NCBI RefSeq assembly: GCF_019991125.1
Contig: NZ_JAGENB010000008.1
Location: 1-64,000 of the forward strand
Source of the DNA: Phyllobacterium calauticae
GTDB taxonomy: Bacteria; Pseudomonadota; Alphaproteobacteria; Rhizobiales; Rhizobiaceae
Direction: 5' to 3'
DNA: 64,000 nucleotides
Shown here piece by piece: positions 25,939 to 35,996 of the stretch. The notes under the pieces are model-generated. The model made no database searches, was not told where the DNA came from, and saw only the letters and a list, made by a program, of their open reading frames with translations. Positions within the stretch are counted from its first letter, which is position 1. Each line of letters begins with the position of its first letter. Position numbers and translations under genes: made by a program.

Positions 25939-27093
25939 TTATCCCCTTGCAAGTTCATGCCTTGCGATGATTATTTTTTGTACGTCCGACGCACCTTCAT
26001 AGATGCGCAATGCCCTGATTTCCCGGTAGAGGCGCTCGACGACACTGCCTTTGCGCACGCCGTCCCCGCCGTGAATCTGAACCGCCTTGTCGATCACGCT
26101 CTGCGCGCGGTCCGTGGCATAGAGCTTGGCCATGGCGGCTTCCCGGCTGACCCGCTCGGCGCCGCTGTCCTTCAGCCACGCCGCCCGGTAGACGAGCAGC
26201 GCCGCCGCATCGATATCCAGTGCCATATCGGCGATATGCCCCTGCACCATCTGCAGATCTGACATGGGTGCGCCGAAGAGGTGACGGCCATTGGCGCGCT
26301 TGACCGCTTCCTCCAGCGCCCTGCGGGCAAAGCCCAGCGCAGCTGCCGCCACGGTCGAGCGGAAGACGTCAAGCACCGACATGGCAATGCGAAAGCCCTG
26401 TCCCGGTGAACCGATGAGAGCGGATGCCGGTATCCGGCAATTGTCAAAGACCAGCCGCGCCAGCGGATGCGGCGCGATAACTTCAAGCCGTTCGGCAACA
26501 ATCAGGCCCGGCGTATCCGCGGGCACGATGAAGGCGGAAATGCCCTTGGCACCCTCCCCCTCGCCGGTGCGGGCAAACACCGTATAGACATCGGCGATGC
26601 CGCCATTGGAAATCCAGGTCTTTTCGCCGTTGAGGACAAATCCGTCGCCATCGCGCACGGCTGACAGTTCAAGATTGGCAACGTCGGATCCCGACTGCGG
26701 TTCGCTGAGGGCGAAGGCGGAGAGCGCCTTGCCCGCCCGCGTCCGCGTCAGCCATTCCCGCTTCTGCGCATCGGTCCCGAACAGGGAAAGCGCACCAGTG
26801 CCGAGCCCTTGCATGGCAAAGGCGAAATCCGCCAGGCCGTCATGCCGCGCCAGCGTCTCGCGGATGATGCAAAGGCTGCGCACATCAAGCTTGCCACCGG
26901 CGGTGGGGTCAACCGCCGTGTGTTTGAGAAGACCGGCTTCTCCAAGTCTGGCAACCAGCCCTCGGCAGGCGTCATCGACATTTTCATGATCGATATGGCC
27001 GGTGTTATCCGTGGCCCACTGCTCCACCGCATCGGCGAGCCGGCGATGCACATCGTCGAAGAACGGCCATGAAAGGAAGCTGCGGTCCATCAT
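25939..27093 (-). CDS. Acyl-CoA dehydrogenase
   Basis: A 384-residue flavoprotein of normal family length. It has [15 protein letters not shown] near residue 122, [14 protein letters not shown] near 155, and [20 protein letters not shown] with the catalytic-region YEGASDVQK near 365. The ATG at 27093 is one base after the enoyl-CoA hydratase stop (TGA-G-ATG); the long arginine-rich upstream extension is not coding. In this operon it would oxidise an alicyclic or open-chain acyl-CoA intermediate after ring reduction. Confidence 0.9.
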   Translation of the reverse strand: MMDRSFLSWPFFDDVHRRLADAVEQWATDNTGHIDHENVDDACRGLVARLGEAGLLKHTAVDPTAGGKLDVRSLCIIRETLARHDGLADFAFAMQGLGTGALSLFGTDAQKREWLTRTRAGKALSAFALSEPQSGSDVANLELSAVRDGDGFVLNGEKTWISNGGIADVYTVFARTGEGEGAKGISAFIVPADTPGLIVAERLEVIAPHPLARLVFDNCRIPASALIGSPGQGFRIAMSVLDVFRSTVAAAALGFARRALEEAVKRANGRHLFGAPMSDLQMVQGHIADMALDIDAAALLVYRAAWLKDSGAERVSREAAMAKLYATDRAQSVIDKAVQIHGGDGVRKGSVVERLYREIRALRIYEGASDVQKIIIARHELARG

Positions 27094-27094
27094 C

Positions 27095-27907
27095 TCAGTC
27101 GCCCTTGAACGCGGGGGTCTGATGCGCAACGAAGGCATCATAGGCACGCTGGAAATCCTGCGTCTGCATGCAAAGCGCCTGCGCCTGCGCCTCCGCCTCG
27201 ATGGCCTGATCAATTGACATGGACCATTCCTGGTTCAGCATCGTCTTGGTCATCATATGGCCGAATGTCGGGCCTTCGGCGAGGCGCCTTGCCAGTTTCA
27301 GCGCCTCAGCGTCCAGCGTTTCCGCATCGACAATGCGGTTGTAGAAACCCCAGCGCTCGCCCTCTTCGGCGGACATGCTGCGCCCGGTATAGAGCAGCTC
27401 GGCGGCGCGCCCCTGGCCGATAATCCGTGGCAGGATGGCACAGGCGCCCATGTCACAGCCGGCAAGTCCGACACGCGTGAACAGGAAGGCGGTTTTGGCG
27501 GCCGGTGTCGCGAGACGCAGGTCGGACGCCATGGCGATGATGGCGCCGGCACCGACGCACACGCCGTCCACGGCGGCGATAACCGGCTTGCCACAATGCA
27601 TGATGGCCTTGACCAGATCGCCCGTCATGCGGGTGAATTCCAGCAGGCTCTTCATGTCCATCTTCAGAAGCGGCCCGATGATGTCGTGCACATCGCCGCC
27701 CGAGCAGAAATTGCCGCCATTGGAACCGAAAACCACGGCCTTGATGTCATCGGCATAGACGAGCGCGCGAAAACAGTCGCGCAGTTCGGCATAGCTGTCG
27801 AAGGTCAGCGGGTTCTTGCGCTCCGGCCGGTCAAGCGAGATGACCGCGATGCCATCGGTGACATGCCATTTGAAATGGGTCGCCGTGTAATTTGCCATCT
27901 CACGCAT
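27095..27907 (-). CDS. Enoyl-CoA hydratase/isomerase family protein
   Basis: A 270-residue crotonase-fold protein. The oxyanion-hole and substrate regions are seen at [15 protein letters not shown] (about residues 68-82) and [20 protein letters not shown] (about 115-135). The ATG at 27907 has a GGGGGA ribosome binding site and overlaps marR by eight bases; the ATG at 27898 is an alternative. It is one of two crotonase proteins in the locus. Hydration or hydrolytic ring opening of the alicyclic CoA intermediate are both possible. Confidence 0.88.
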   Translation of the reverse strand: MREMANYTATHFKWHVTDGIAVISLDRPERKNPLTFDSYAELRDCFRALVYADDIKAVVFGSNGGNFCSGGDVHDIIGPLLKMDMKSLLEFTRMTGDLVKAIMHCGKPVIAAVDGVCVGAGAIIAMASDLRLATPAAKTAFLFTRVGLAGCDMGACAILPRIIGQGRAAELLYTGRSMSAEEGERWGFYNRIVDAETLDAEALKLARRLAEGPTFGHMMTKTMLNQEWSMSIDQAIEAEAQAQALCMQTQDFQRAYDAFVAHQTPAFKGD

Positions 27908-28403
27908 CGTGTTCCCCCTCGCTGTGCAGTCCCTGCGCATGTTCGATTGTGTCCAGCGTGGCGAGCAGCCCGGCTGTCACATCCAGCGGCAGGCTGCCGA
28001 AAATCTCGTTGATCCACAGTTCATGCGCGGCGGCCATCCGGGCGAACTCATCCCGGCCCCGCTGCGTCAGCCGGACCAGCATGGCGCGTTTGTCACCCGC
28101 AACCGGCACCCGCAGCACCGACCCGTCCGACACGAGCCGCTCGATGATGCCGGTGACATTGCCGTTGGAAACCCGCAGCGCCGAGGAGAGTTCGCTCATC
28201 TTCAGCCCTTCCTCGAACCGGTAGAGCGCGGCCATGACGTCGAAACGCGGCAGGGTCGTATCGAATTCGACCCGCAGGTTTTCGCGCACCACCGCCTCGA
28301 CATGCTTGGTCGCCTTGAGCATTTTCAGCCAGACGCGCAGGCTCTGCTTCACCTGCTCGGGCCCGGCTTTGCGGGCGGCGGACGGGCTGGTCTTGCTGCT
28401 CAT
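27900..28403 (-). CDS. MarR family transcriptional regulator
   Basis: A 167-residue MarR protein with a winged-helix core ([20 protein letters not shown] then [19 protein letters not shown], about residues 55-100) and the wing sequence [15 protein letters not shown]. It starts in an ATGA overlap with the SDR gene and lies inside the 2-aminobenzoate operon. Related MarR repressors of aromatic pathways respond to the aryl-CoA thioester. Its likely operators are the paired palindromes at 31513-31539. Confidence 0.9.
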   Translation of the reverse strand: MSSKTSPSAARKAGPEQVKQSLRVWLKMLKATKHVEAVVRENLRVEFDTTLPRFDVMAALYRFEEGLKMSELSSALRVSNGNVTGIIERLVSDGSVLRVPVAGDKRAMLVRLTQRGRDEFARMAAAHELWINEIFGSLPLDVTAGLLATLDTIEHAQGLHSEGEHDA

Positions 28404-29164
28404 ACTTCGCCTCCTGAAATGGATATGGCCTGACCGGTGACGGAGCCGGAATGCGCGCCGCACAGCCAGAGCACCGTCTGCGCGATCTCCGCAGGCTGGA
28501 TCAGCCGTTTCTGCGGATTGGATGCAACAAGGGCTGCAACGGCGTCCGCATGGCTCTTGCCGGTTTTCTGCATGATCGTGCCGATGGCGCGTTCAAGCAT
28601 CGGCGTCTCGGTGAAGCCGGGGCAGACGGCATTGACTGTCACCCCAGACTTCGCCAGTTCCAGCGCCAGCGATTGCACCAGCCCGATCACACCATGCTTG
28701 GCTGCGGCATAGGCTGAGACATAGGGATAGCCTTTCAGGCCCGCCGTCGAGCCAATGGCAATCAGCCGCCCGTTGTTCTTCGCCAGCATATCAGGCAGTC
28801 CCTGCTGGAAGGTCAGGAACACGCCGGTCAGGTTGAGATCGATCTGGCTTTGCCATGTCGCAAGGTCGAGCTTCTGGAATGGCGTGCTGGCAGCCGACCC
28901 GGCATTGGCAATGGCGATGTCGAGCGGACCGACGTCGCTGCGGATGCGGTCGAACAGATGGCGGGACGAGCCCTCATCCGTGACATCAGCAGCGATGGGA
29001 ATAATGCGTTCCGACTGTGCCGCGATCTCATTCAAGGCTTCCATCCGGCGGCCCGCGATCACCACCTTTGCACCCTCGCCCGCCAGGGCAAGCGCGATGG
29101 CGGCGCCGACGCCGGACCCGCCGCCGGTGACCAATGCGACCTTGCCTTGGAGTGATTGCGTCAT
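28400..29164 (-). CDS. SDR family dehydrogenase/reductase
   Basis: A 254-residue classical SDR with TGGGSGVG (residues 14-21), IANAG near 87, and a canonical catalytic site SAYAAAKHG near 155. It starts immediately after the monooxygenase/reductase stop (TAGATG). In the pathway it is placed to oxidise or reduce a hydroxy/oxo CoA intermediate with NAD(P). It resembles 3-hydroxybutyrate and 3-oxoacyl reductases, so the exact substrate cannot be read from sequence. Confidence 0.9.
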   Translation of the reverse strand: MTQSLQGKVALVTGGGSGVGAAIALALAGEGAKVVIAGRRMEALNEIAAQSERIIPIAADVTDEGSSRHLFDRIRSDVGPLDIAIANAGSAASTPFQKLDLATWQSQIDLNLTGVFLTFQQGLPDMLAKNNGRLIAIGSTAGLKGYPYVSAYAAAKHGVIGLVQSLALELAKSGVTVNAVCPGFTETPMLERAIGTIMQKTGKSHADAVAALVASNPQKRLIQPAEIAQTVLWLCGAHSGSVTGQAISISGGEV

Positions 29165-31462
29165 CTACGCGCCCTCGATGGGAGCAATGACTTCGGCACG
29201 CTCCGCCAGCCGGTACATCTGGTCCCGACCGGGATAATAGGGTTTCGGCCAGTCCACGCCCTTGTCACCCAGCGCCACGGCCGCATGCAGGGTCCAGTAG
29301 GGATCGGCCAGATGCGGGCGTGCAAGGCACACCAGATCGGCACGACCGGCAAGCAGGATGGAATTGGCATGATCCGGCTCGTAGATATTGCCGACGGCCA
29401 TGGTTGCCATGCCCGTCTCGTTGCGGATGCGGTCGGAGAACGGTGTCTGGAACATGCGGCCATACACCGGCTTGGCGTCTATCGAGGTCTGCCCAGCCGA
29501 CACGTCGCAGATATCGACACCCGCCTCCTGCAGCATCCGTGCGATATCGACGGCATCCTGCGGGGTTATGCCCTTGTCGCCCACCCAGTCATTGGCGGAA
29601 ATGCGCATGGAGATCGGCTTTCCCGACGGCCAGACGAGACGCACCGCACGGAATATCTCCAGCGGATAGCGCATGCGGTTTTCCAGGGAGCCGCCATAGG
29701 CGTCGGTGCGGTTGTTCATGACCGGCGTTATGAACGACGACAGGAGATAGCCATGCGCCGCATGGATTTCCAGCATGTCGAACCCGGCCCGGTCAGCCAT
29801 TTCGGCCGAGGCAACGAACTGGTCGCGCACCCGGTCCATATCGGCGCGGGTCATCGCGGTAGGTGTCTGGTTGTCCGCTGACCACGGCAGATCGGAGGCG
29901 GACAGAACCGGCCAGTTGCCGTCGGGCAAAGGCACATCCGTTCCCTCCCAGCCGAGGCGCGTCGAGCCCTTCGCACCGGAATGGCCAAGCTGGCAGCTGA
30001 CCTTGGCACCGGTCTCTGCATGGATGAAACCGACAATCCGCTTCCACGCCGCTTCGTGTTCCGGCGCATACATGCCGGTGCAGCCGGGCGTGATCCGCCC
30101 TTGCGGGCTGATGCAGGTCATCTCGATGGTCACCAGACCCGCCCCGCCCTTGGCGCGCTCGCCGTAGTGGACGAGATGCCAATCAGTGGGTGTCCCGTCG
30201 ACGGCCTTGTACTGCGCCATCGGCGAGACCACGATGCGGTTCTTCAGGGTCAGATCACGCAGTTTGAACGGCGCAAACATCGGTGCGCGCTGCGTCCCGC
30301 TCTTCGCCCCGGCCTTTTCCTGAAACCAGGCTTCGGCGCTTCCCAGCCACGCCCTGTCACGCAGCCGCAGATTCTCATGGCTGATGCGCTGCGAACGGGT
30401 CAGAAGCGAATAGTTGAACTGGACCGGATCGAGATCGAAATAGCGCTCGACCTCCTCGAACCATTCGAGCGAATTGCGCGCTGCCGATTGTAGCCGCAGC
30501 ACCTGCAGCCGCCGCTCGTCCTCATATTTGGCAAAGGCGTCCGCAACGGACTTTTCCGAATGGAGATAATTGGCGAGGGCAATCGCGCTTTCCAGCGCCA
30601 GCTTGGTGCCGGAACCGATGGAGAAATGCGCGGTCGCCGCCGCATCCCCCAGCAGGACCACATTGTCGTGGGACCATTTTTCGCACAGCACGCGCGGGAA
30701 ACTGATCCAGGCCGAACCGCGGATATGGTTGGCATTGGTCATCAGCGCATGGCCGCCAAGATATCTGGCGAAAATCCGCTCGCAGACCGCAATCGACTCC
30801 TGCTGGCTCATGCCGCCAAAGCCGAACTTGTCCCAGGTTTCCTGGCTGCATTCGACGATGAATGTCGCGGTATCGGCATCGAACTGGTAGGCATGCGCCC
30901 AGACCCAGCCGTGCTCGGTTTCCTCAAAGATGAACGTGAAGGCATCGTCGAATTTCTGGTGTGTGCCAAGCCAGACGAACTTGCATTTGCGCGTGTCGAT
31001 TTCCGGCTTGAAATGCGCGGCAAAGGTCGAGCGGGCGCGGGAATTCAACCCGTCGGCGGCAACGACCAGATCGTAATCCTTGGCAAGGGCAGCAATGTCT
31101 TCGACAGGTGTTTCAAACTGCAGCTTGACGCCGAGTTCGCGCGCCCGCTCCTGCAGCAGCATCAGCAGCGTCTTGCGCCCGATGCCGCAAAAGCCGTGGC
31201 CGGTCGACACTGTCTCGGTCTGCTTGAAATGAACGGCAATATCGTCCCAATAGGCGAAATGGTCGCGGATCGCGTCGGCACTGACGGGATCGTTAGCGGC
31301 AAGGTTGGACAGGGTTTCGCTTGACAGCACCACGCCCCAGCCGAAGGTGTCATCGGCCCTGTTGCGCTCGATCACCGTGATGTCGTGGCCGGGATCGCGC
31401 AGCTTCATGCTGATCGCGAAATAGAGACCGGCGGGCCCTCCTCCAAGACAGGCGATCTTCAT
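29165..31462 (-). CDS. 2-Aminobenzoyl-CoA monooxygenase/reductase, probable (FAD monooxygenase fused to old yellow enzyme)
   Basis: A 765-residue two-domain flavoenzyme. Residues 1 to about 390 form an aromatic FAD monooxygenase ([12 protein letters not shown] at 5-16 and [16 protein letters not shown] near 283). From about residue 395 an old-yellow-enzyme domain follows ([55 protein letters not shown]). This fusion is the hallmark of the enzyme that hydroxylates and then reduces 2-aminobenzoyl-CoA to 2-amino-5-oxocyclohex-1-enecarbonyl-CoA. Homologues are often labelled salicylyl-CoA 5-hydroxylase. The ATG at 31462 follows GGGAG; a GTG at 31471 is less likely. It is the first gene of the seven-gene minus-strand operon. 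Confidence 0.88.
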   Translation of the reverse strand: MKIACLGGGPAGLYFAISMKLRDPGHDITVIERNRADDTFGWGVVLSSETLSNLAANDPVSADAIRDHFAYWDDIAVHFKQTETVSTGHGFCGIGRKTLLMLLQERARELGVKLQFETPVEDIAALAKDYDLVVAADGLNSRARSTFAAHFKPEIDTRKCKFVWLGTHQKFDDAFTFIFEETEHGWVWAHAYQFDADTATFIVECSQETWDKFGFGGMSQQESIAVCERIFARYLGGHALMTNANHIRGSAWISFPRVLCEKWSHDNVVLLGDAAATAHFSIGSGTKLALESAIALANYLHSEKSVADAFAKYEDERRLQVLRLQSAARNSLEWFEEVERYFDLDPVQFNYSLLTRSQRISHENLRLRDRAWLGSAEAWFQEKAGAKSGTQRAPMFAPFKLRDLTLKNRIVVSPMAQYKAVDGTPTDWHLVHYGERAKGGAGLVTIEMTCISPQGRITPGCTGMYAPEHEAAWKRIVGFIHAETGAKVSCQLGHSGAKGSTRLGWEGTDVPLPDGNWPVLSASDLPWSADNQTPTAMTRADMDRVRDQFVASAEMADRAGFDMLEIHAAHGYLLSSFITPVMNNRTDAYGGSLENRMRYPLEIFRAVRLVWPSGKPISMRISANDWVGDKGITPQDAVDIARMLQEAGVDICDVSAGQTSIDAKPVYGRMFQTPFSDRIRNETGMATMAVGNIYEPDHANSILLAGRADLVCLARPHLADPYWTLHAAVALGDKGVDWPKPYYPGRDQMYRLAERAEVIAPIEGA

Positions 31463-31512
31463 CAGGCACACTCCCGTTTGACCTTGCTCATCGTGTCACC
31501 GCATCAAAATAA

Positions 31513-31539
31513 TTTCAAGCATGAAATTTCAAGCTTGAA
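31513..31539. promoter_or_regulatory. Tandem palindromic operators between the two 2-aminobenzoate operons
   Basis: TTTCAAGCATGAAA (31513-31526) and TTCAAGCTTGAA (31528-31539) are near-identical palindromes side by side in the 137-base divergent promoter region. The second is a perfect 12-bp palindrome; the first differs at one central base. The size and symmetry fit MarR-type operators, and a MarR gene lies in the operon. They overlap likely -35 regions of both promoters, so one repressor could control both directions. Confidence 0.65.
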
Positions 31540-31599
31540 TAATTTCCGATTTATAGGGATAGTCAGGTCAAGCAGAGCAAACTGCAGGGGGGATGCGAT

Positions 31600-32364
31600 A
31601 TGGAAAACTATATCCAAACCGACGTGAAGGATGGTTACGCCATCCTGACATTGACACGCCCCGAAGCGCGCAACGCGCTGAACACCAGCATGCTCAAGCA
31701 GCTGGCCGACAGCCTCGCGCGCTTTGACCGCGACCCCGCAATCCGCACCATCATCCTCACCGGCGCCGAGGGCAATTTTGCTTCTGGCGCTGACATCGGC
31801 GAGATCGCCGACAAGACATCCGTCGATGGCGTGCACGATCTGCGCCTGCATGCATGGGACGCCATCGCCAGGGTGCGCAAGCCGCTGATCGCGGCGGTCG
31901 AGGGCTATTGTCTCGGCGGCGGATTTGAACTGGCGCAGCGCTGCGACCTGATCGTGGCGGCTGGCAACGCCACTTTCGGACAGCCGGAAATCCGGCTTGG
32001 CCTCATTCCCGGTGCCGGCGGCATCCAGCGGCTGACAGCGCTTCTGGGAAAATCCCGGGCGATGCGCCTGCTGCTGACAGGTGAAACCATCAGCGGCACC
32101 GATGCGTTCGACTGGGGTATTGCGTCACACGGCACCCCTGCCGGGGAAAGCCTTGCGGCGGCTGAAAATATTGCCGCCAAACTCGCCAAGGGCGCGCCGC
32201 TGGCCCAGCAGTTCGTCAAGCAGGCGGTGCTGACAGCACTGGACGATCAGAATGCCCTGGCGCTGGAGCGCCGGTCATTCGAATTGCTTTTGTCCACCGA
32301 CGACAAGGCCGAGGGCATTGCCGCCTTCCGCGCCAAGCGCCAACCCGAATTCCGGGGGCGCTAG
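31600..32364 (+). CDS. Enoyl-CoA hydratase
   Basis: A 254-residue crotonase-family protein with TGAEGNFASGADIGEI (about residues 58-73) and EGYCLGGGFELAQRCDLIVA (about 102-121), and the region FGQPEIRLGLIPGAGGIQRL near 127-146, where catalytic glutamates of true hydratases sit. GGGGGGAT precedes the ATG. It opens the plus-strand operon and is followed by the 3-hydroxyacyl-CoA dehydrogenase, so it probably performs the hydration step of the beta-oxidation-like part. Confidence 0.92.
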   Translation: MENYIQTDVKDGYAILTLTRPEARNALNTSMLKQLADSLARFDRDPAIRTIILTGAEGNFASGADIGEIADKTSVDGVHDLRLHAWDAIARVRKPLIAAVEGYCLGGGFELAQRCDLIVAAGNATFGQPEIRLGLIPGAGGIQRLTALLGKSRAMRLLLTGETISGTDAFDWGIASHGTPAGESLAAAENIAAKLAKGAPLAQQFVKQAVLTALDDQNALALERRSFELLLSTDDKAEGIAAFRAKRQPEFRGR

Positions 32365-32365
32365 C

Positions 32366-33784
32366 GTGGGCGAGCCGGTCAACATTGTCGGCGTTGCCGG
32401 TGCAGGCACCATGGGCCGGGGCATCGCGCATCTGCTGGCACGATCCGGAATAAAGACAATCCTCTATGACACGCAGGACGGCATGGCCGCCAAGGCGAAG
32501 GCTGCGATCCTTGCCGATATCGGCCAGCGCATCGCCCGCGGCAAATCGACGGAAGGCGAGCGCGACGCCTGCGCCGGGAACATCGTCATTGCCGCGACCT
32601 TGCAGGATATGGCGCCGGCGCATCTTGTCATCGAAGCCATCATCGAGACGCTGGACGCCAAGGCAGACCTGTTTCAGGCGCTGGAGAAGGTCTGCGCCAC
32701 GGATTGCCTCTTTGCCACCAACACCTCTTCCCTTTCGGTCGAAGCGATTGCCCGCACGATCCGGCATCCCCAGCGCTTTGCCGGGCTGCATTTCTTCAAC
32801 CCTGCCCCGCTGATGAAGCTGGTCGAGGTCGTCGCCGGTCCGCAGACGGAAGCGGGTATGGCCGAACGGCTGTCCGGTCTCGTCAAGATCTTGGGCAAGC
32901 AGCCCGTCGAGGTGCGCGACAGCCCCGGCTTTCTCGTCAATCGCTGTGCCCGGCCCTTCTACGGCGAAGCGCTGCAACTTCTGGAAGATCTCGTTACCGA
33001 TGCAGCAACCATCGACATGTGCCTCACATCGTCAGGCGGCTTTCCGCTCGGGCCGTTCGAGCTGATCGATCTTGTCGGCGTGGATATCAACCTCGCCGCA
33101 ACAGCCTCCGTATGGCAGGGATTCGACCGGTCGCCACGTTTCAAGCCGTCACCGCTCCTCGAGGATATGAAGGCCAAGGGCATGCTCGGCCGCAAAACCG
33201 GAAGCGGATTTTTCACCTATCCGCGTCAGGACAATGTGCTGCCCGGTGACAGTTCCATATCGACTGTCGACGAGTTGAAGCGGCAACTGGAAACCCGGAC
33301 GGGCGTGGCGGTTCATCTGAGCGACGGGCGGACGGCCCGCGAACTGTCCATGCACAGCCGCCAGCCGGTGATCGTGCTTGACCGGCAGATCGGCCAGTGG
33401 CGCGGTCCCGTTTCCCTCGCCTTCGCCCAGCATGATCTGCGCGACGCGGACATCCAGTCCATAGCACTGCAAGCCAAGTCGCTGGGGGTTGAACTGCACG
33501 AGGTGACGGACACTTCAGGGCTCATATTCCTGCGCGTGGCGGCCATGCTGGTCAACGAAGCGGCCTTCGCCTTCGGACAGGGACTGGCCACGACAGCGGG
33601 AATCGATACCGCGCTGAAGCTCGGCCTGAATTTCCGCCACGGCCCGCACGAGATGCTGGAGGCGCTCGGGATCGCGGCGATCACGAACACGCTGGAGCGC
33701 TGCGGCCAGATCCATCCTTCCGGGCGGTATGATGCCTGTCCCGCTCTGGCGGACTTTGCGGAGGACGCAACAACCAGGCGTTAG
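32366..33784 (+). CDS. 3-Hydroxyacyl-CoA dehydrogenase (PaaH-like)
   Basis: A 472-residue protein. The N-terminal NAD domain begins VGVAGAGTMGRGIAHLLARS (about residues 8-27), with NTSSLSVEAIA near 118 and the catalytic region RFAGLHFFNPAPLMKLVEVV near 137-156. A first C-terminal dimerisation domain (SPGFLVNRCARPF near 187) is followed by a second one, as in the PaaH family. It starts with GTG one base after the enoyl-CoA hydratase stop, with GGGGGCG upstream; the ATG-led longer frame overlaps the hydratase and is not conserved. It would oxidise the hydroxyacyl-CoA; no thiolase gene is in the window. Confidence 0.92.
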   Translation: MGEPVNIVGVAGAGTMGRGIAHLLARSGIKTILYDTQDGMAAKAKAAILADIGQRIARGKSTEGERDACAGNIVIAATLQDMAPAHLVIEAIIETLDAKADLFQALEKVCATDCLFATNTSSLSVEAIARTIRHPQRFAGLHFFNPAPLMKLVEVVAGPQTEAGMAERLSGLVKILGKQPVEVRDSPGFLVNRCARPFYGEALQLLEDLVTDAATIDMCLTSSGGFPLGPFELIDLVGVDINLAATASVWQGFDRSPRFKPSPLLEDMKAKGMLGRKTGSGFFTYPRQDNVLPGDSSISTVDELKRQLETRTGVAVHLSDGRTARELSMHSRQPVIVLDRQIGQWRGPVSLAFAQHDLRDADIQSIALQAKSLGVELHEVTDTSGLIFLRVAAMLVNEAAFAFGQGLATTAGIDTALKLGLNFRHGPHEMLEALGIAAITNTLERCGQIHPSGRYDACPALADFAEDATTRR

Positions 33785-33854
33785 TTGGCACGGGCACTTG
33801 CATCGCGAAACAATTTAGAATTGAGATGAACCATAAAATAAGGGGAACGACGCA

Positions 33855-34991
33855 ATGAAACGAATAGCAGCAGCGGCATTGATGGCGGGTTTGACTTTTG
33901 CCGGTCAGGCCATGGCCGAACCCGTGAAGATCGGCATGATCACGACATTGTCCGGCGGCGGGGCAGGCCTTGGCATCGATATCCGCGACGGCTTCCTTCT
34001 CGCCATCAAGGAGTCCGGCAACAAGGACATCAAAGTCATCGTCGAGGACGATGCGCAGAAGCCGGAACTTGCCGTGCAGATCGCCGACAAGATGGTCCAG
34101 AGCGAAAAAGTCGACATCCTGACCGGTATCGTCTGGTCCAACCTCGCCATGGCGGTCGTGCCGGGCGTTGTCGGCCAGGGCACCTTCTACCTCTCGACCA
34201 ATGCCGGCCCATCGGCGCTGGCCGGTGCCAACTGCAACCCCAACTATTTCAACGTCGCCTACCAGAACGACAACCTGCATGAGGCCATGGGCAATTATGC
34301 CAACACGGCAAACTACAAGAAGACCTTCATTCTTGCGCCGAACTATCCCGCCGGCACCGATGCGTTGACCGGCTTCAAGCGCTTCTACAAGGGTGCGCTG
34401 GCAGGCGAGCTCTACACCAAGGTCGGCCAGACCGATTATGCCACCGAGATCGCGCAGATCCGCGCTTCGGGTGCCGATTCCGTCTACTTCTTCCTGCCCG
34501 GCGGCATGGGCATCGCCTTCATGAAGCAGTACTCGCAGTCCGGCATTTCCACGCCTGTCATGGGTCCCGGCTTCTCCTTCGATCAGGATGTGCTCGGCGC
34601 CATCGGCGATGCGGCCATCGGCGTGAAGAACTCGTCGCATTGGTCGAAGGACCTCGATAACGCCGCCAACAAGAAATACGTCGCCGCTTTCAAGGCCGAG
34701 TACAAGCGCCTGCCATCGCTCTATGCGACACAGGGCTACGACACGGCCAACCTGATCCTCTCGGCCGTTGCCAAGGCCAGCGTCAAGGACAAGGATGCGT
34801 TCCGGGCCGCCCTCAAGGAAGCCAAGTTCGATTCCGTGCGCGGCAAATTCAAGTTCGGCAACAACAACCACCCGATCCAGGACATCTATGTGCGTGAAGT
34901 GATCAAGGAAGACGGCGTTCTCACCAACAAGATCGTCGCCACCAGCTTCACCGATCACCAGGATGCCTATGCGGCCAGCTGCAAGATGTGA
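33855..34991 (+). CDS. Branched-chain-type ABC transporter substrate-binding protein
   Basis: A 378-residue periplasmic protein of the LivJ/type I binding fold with a signal peptide (MKRIAAAALMAGLTFAGQAMA). Typical regions are VKIGMITTLSGGGAGLGIDI near residue 24 and KTFILAPNYPAGTDALTGFKR near 155. AAGGGGAA precedes the ATG. LivJ-like proteins in aromatic operons often bind aromatic acids rather than amino acids, so anthranilate is a reasonable ligand here. Confidence 0.92.
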   Translation: MKRIAAAALMAGLTFAGQAMAEPVKIGMITTLSGGGAGLGIDIRDGFLLAIKESGNKDIKVIVEDDAQKPELAVQIADKMVQSEKVDILTGIVWSNLAMAVVPGVVGQGTFYLSTNAGPSALAGANCNPNYFNVAYQNDNLHEAMGNYANTANYKKTFILAPNYPAGTDALTGFKRFYKGALAGELYTKVGQTDYATEIAQIRASGADSVYFFLPGGMGIAFMKQYSQSGISTPVMGPGFSFDQDVLGAIGDAAIGVKNSSHWSKDLDNAANKKYVAAFKAEYKRLPSLYATQGYDTANLILSAVAKASVKDKDAFRAALKEAKFDSVRGKFKFGNNNHPIQDIYVREVIKEDGVLTNKIVATSFTDHQDAYAASCKM

Positions 34992-35067
34992 ACGATAGAC
35001 GGGCGCGCGGACGAAAAATCAGCACGCCCATTATGCCTTTGATCGTCTCATCGGATTGGATTGAACC

Positions 35068-35988
35068 TTGTCTTCGGCTCTCCTCATCGAACAAGCCCTG
35101 AACGGCCTGCAGTTCGGCGTCATGCTGTTTCTGATGGCCGCCGGATTGACGCTGATCTTCGGCGTCATGGGCGTGATCAACCTTGCCCATGGCTCGCTCT
35201 ATATGGTCGGGGCCTTCGCCTGCGCGGCGGTCGCCGCCTATACCGGCTCGTTCTGGCTCGGCCTGGTGGCAAGCCTCATTGCCGCTGCCGCCGCAGGCGC
35301 CATCGTCGAAGTCACGGTGATCCGCCGTCTCTACAACCGCGATCATCTCGATCAGGTTCTCGCCACCTTCGCGCTCATCCTGATCTTTTCCGAGGGCACG
35401 CGCTGGGTGTTCGGCTCCTTTCCGCTCTATCTCGACATCCCGAAAGTGCTGCAGGGCGCGATCAGCCTGCCGGGCGGCGGGCAGTACCAGCTTTACCGGC
35501 TTGCCATCATCGGCGCCGGTCTCATCGTCGCCATCGGGCTTTATCTGCTGATCGCAAAGACAAGGCTCGGCATGCGCATCCGCGCCGGTGAATCCGACCG
35601 GGAAATGATTGGCGCGCTCGGCGTCGACATCGCTTCGCTCAACACCATCGTCTTTGCCCTTGGCGCGGCGCTGGCTGGCCTCGCCGGCGCGCTTGTCGGT
35701 GCGCTGCAATCGGTGCAGGTCGGCATGGGCGAACCGGTGCTCATCCTCGCCTTCGTCGTCATCGTCATCGGCGGCATCGGCTCCATCAAGGGCGCGCTGG
35801 CCGGCGCCATTCTTGTCGGCGTGGTCGACACCATGGGCCGGTTCCTGCTGCCGCAGCTTTTCACCCTGTTCATGCAGCCGTCACAGGCGGCCACGGCAGG
35901 CGCGGCCATCGCCTCGATGCTCATCTATATCGTCATGGCCTTCATTCTGGCAGTGAGGCCGAAGGGCCTCTTTGCGGTCAATGCGTGA
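35068..35988 (+). CDS. Branched-chain-type ABC transporter permease (LivH-like)
   Basis: A 306-residue permease with about eight membrane segments. LNGLQFGVMLFLMAAGLTLIFGVMGVINLAHG begins near residue 10 (only its ends are diagnostic) and the conserved VIVIGGIGSIKGALAGAILVG lies near 230. The start appears to be a TTG at 35068; a GGATTGGA stretch precedes it, so the exact start is not certain. It lies 76 bases after the binding protein gene. Confidence 0.9.
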   Translation: MSSALLIEQALNGLQFGVMLFLMAAGLTLIFGVMGVINLAHGSLYMVGAFACAAVAAYTGSFWLGLVASLIAAAAAGAIVEVTVIRRLYNRDHLDQVLATFALILIFSEGTRWVFGSFPLYLDIPKVLQGAISLPGGGQYQLYRLAIIGAGLIVAIGLYLLIAKTRLGMRIRAGESDREMIGALGVDIASLNTIVFALGAALAGLAGALVGALQSVQVGMGEPVLILAFVVIVIGGIGSIKGALAGAILVGVVDTMGRFLLPQLFTLFMQPSQAATAGAAIASMLIYIVMAFILAVRPKGLFAVNA

Positions 35989-35996
35989 GGGGCGGA

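Noticed and set aside
24311-26002. 563-codon plus-strand open frame over the CoA ligase
   Set aside because: Antisense shadow of the acyl-CoA ligase, whose motifs on the minus strand are complete.
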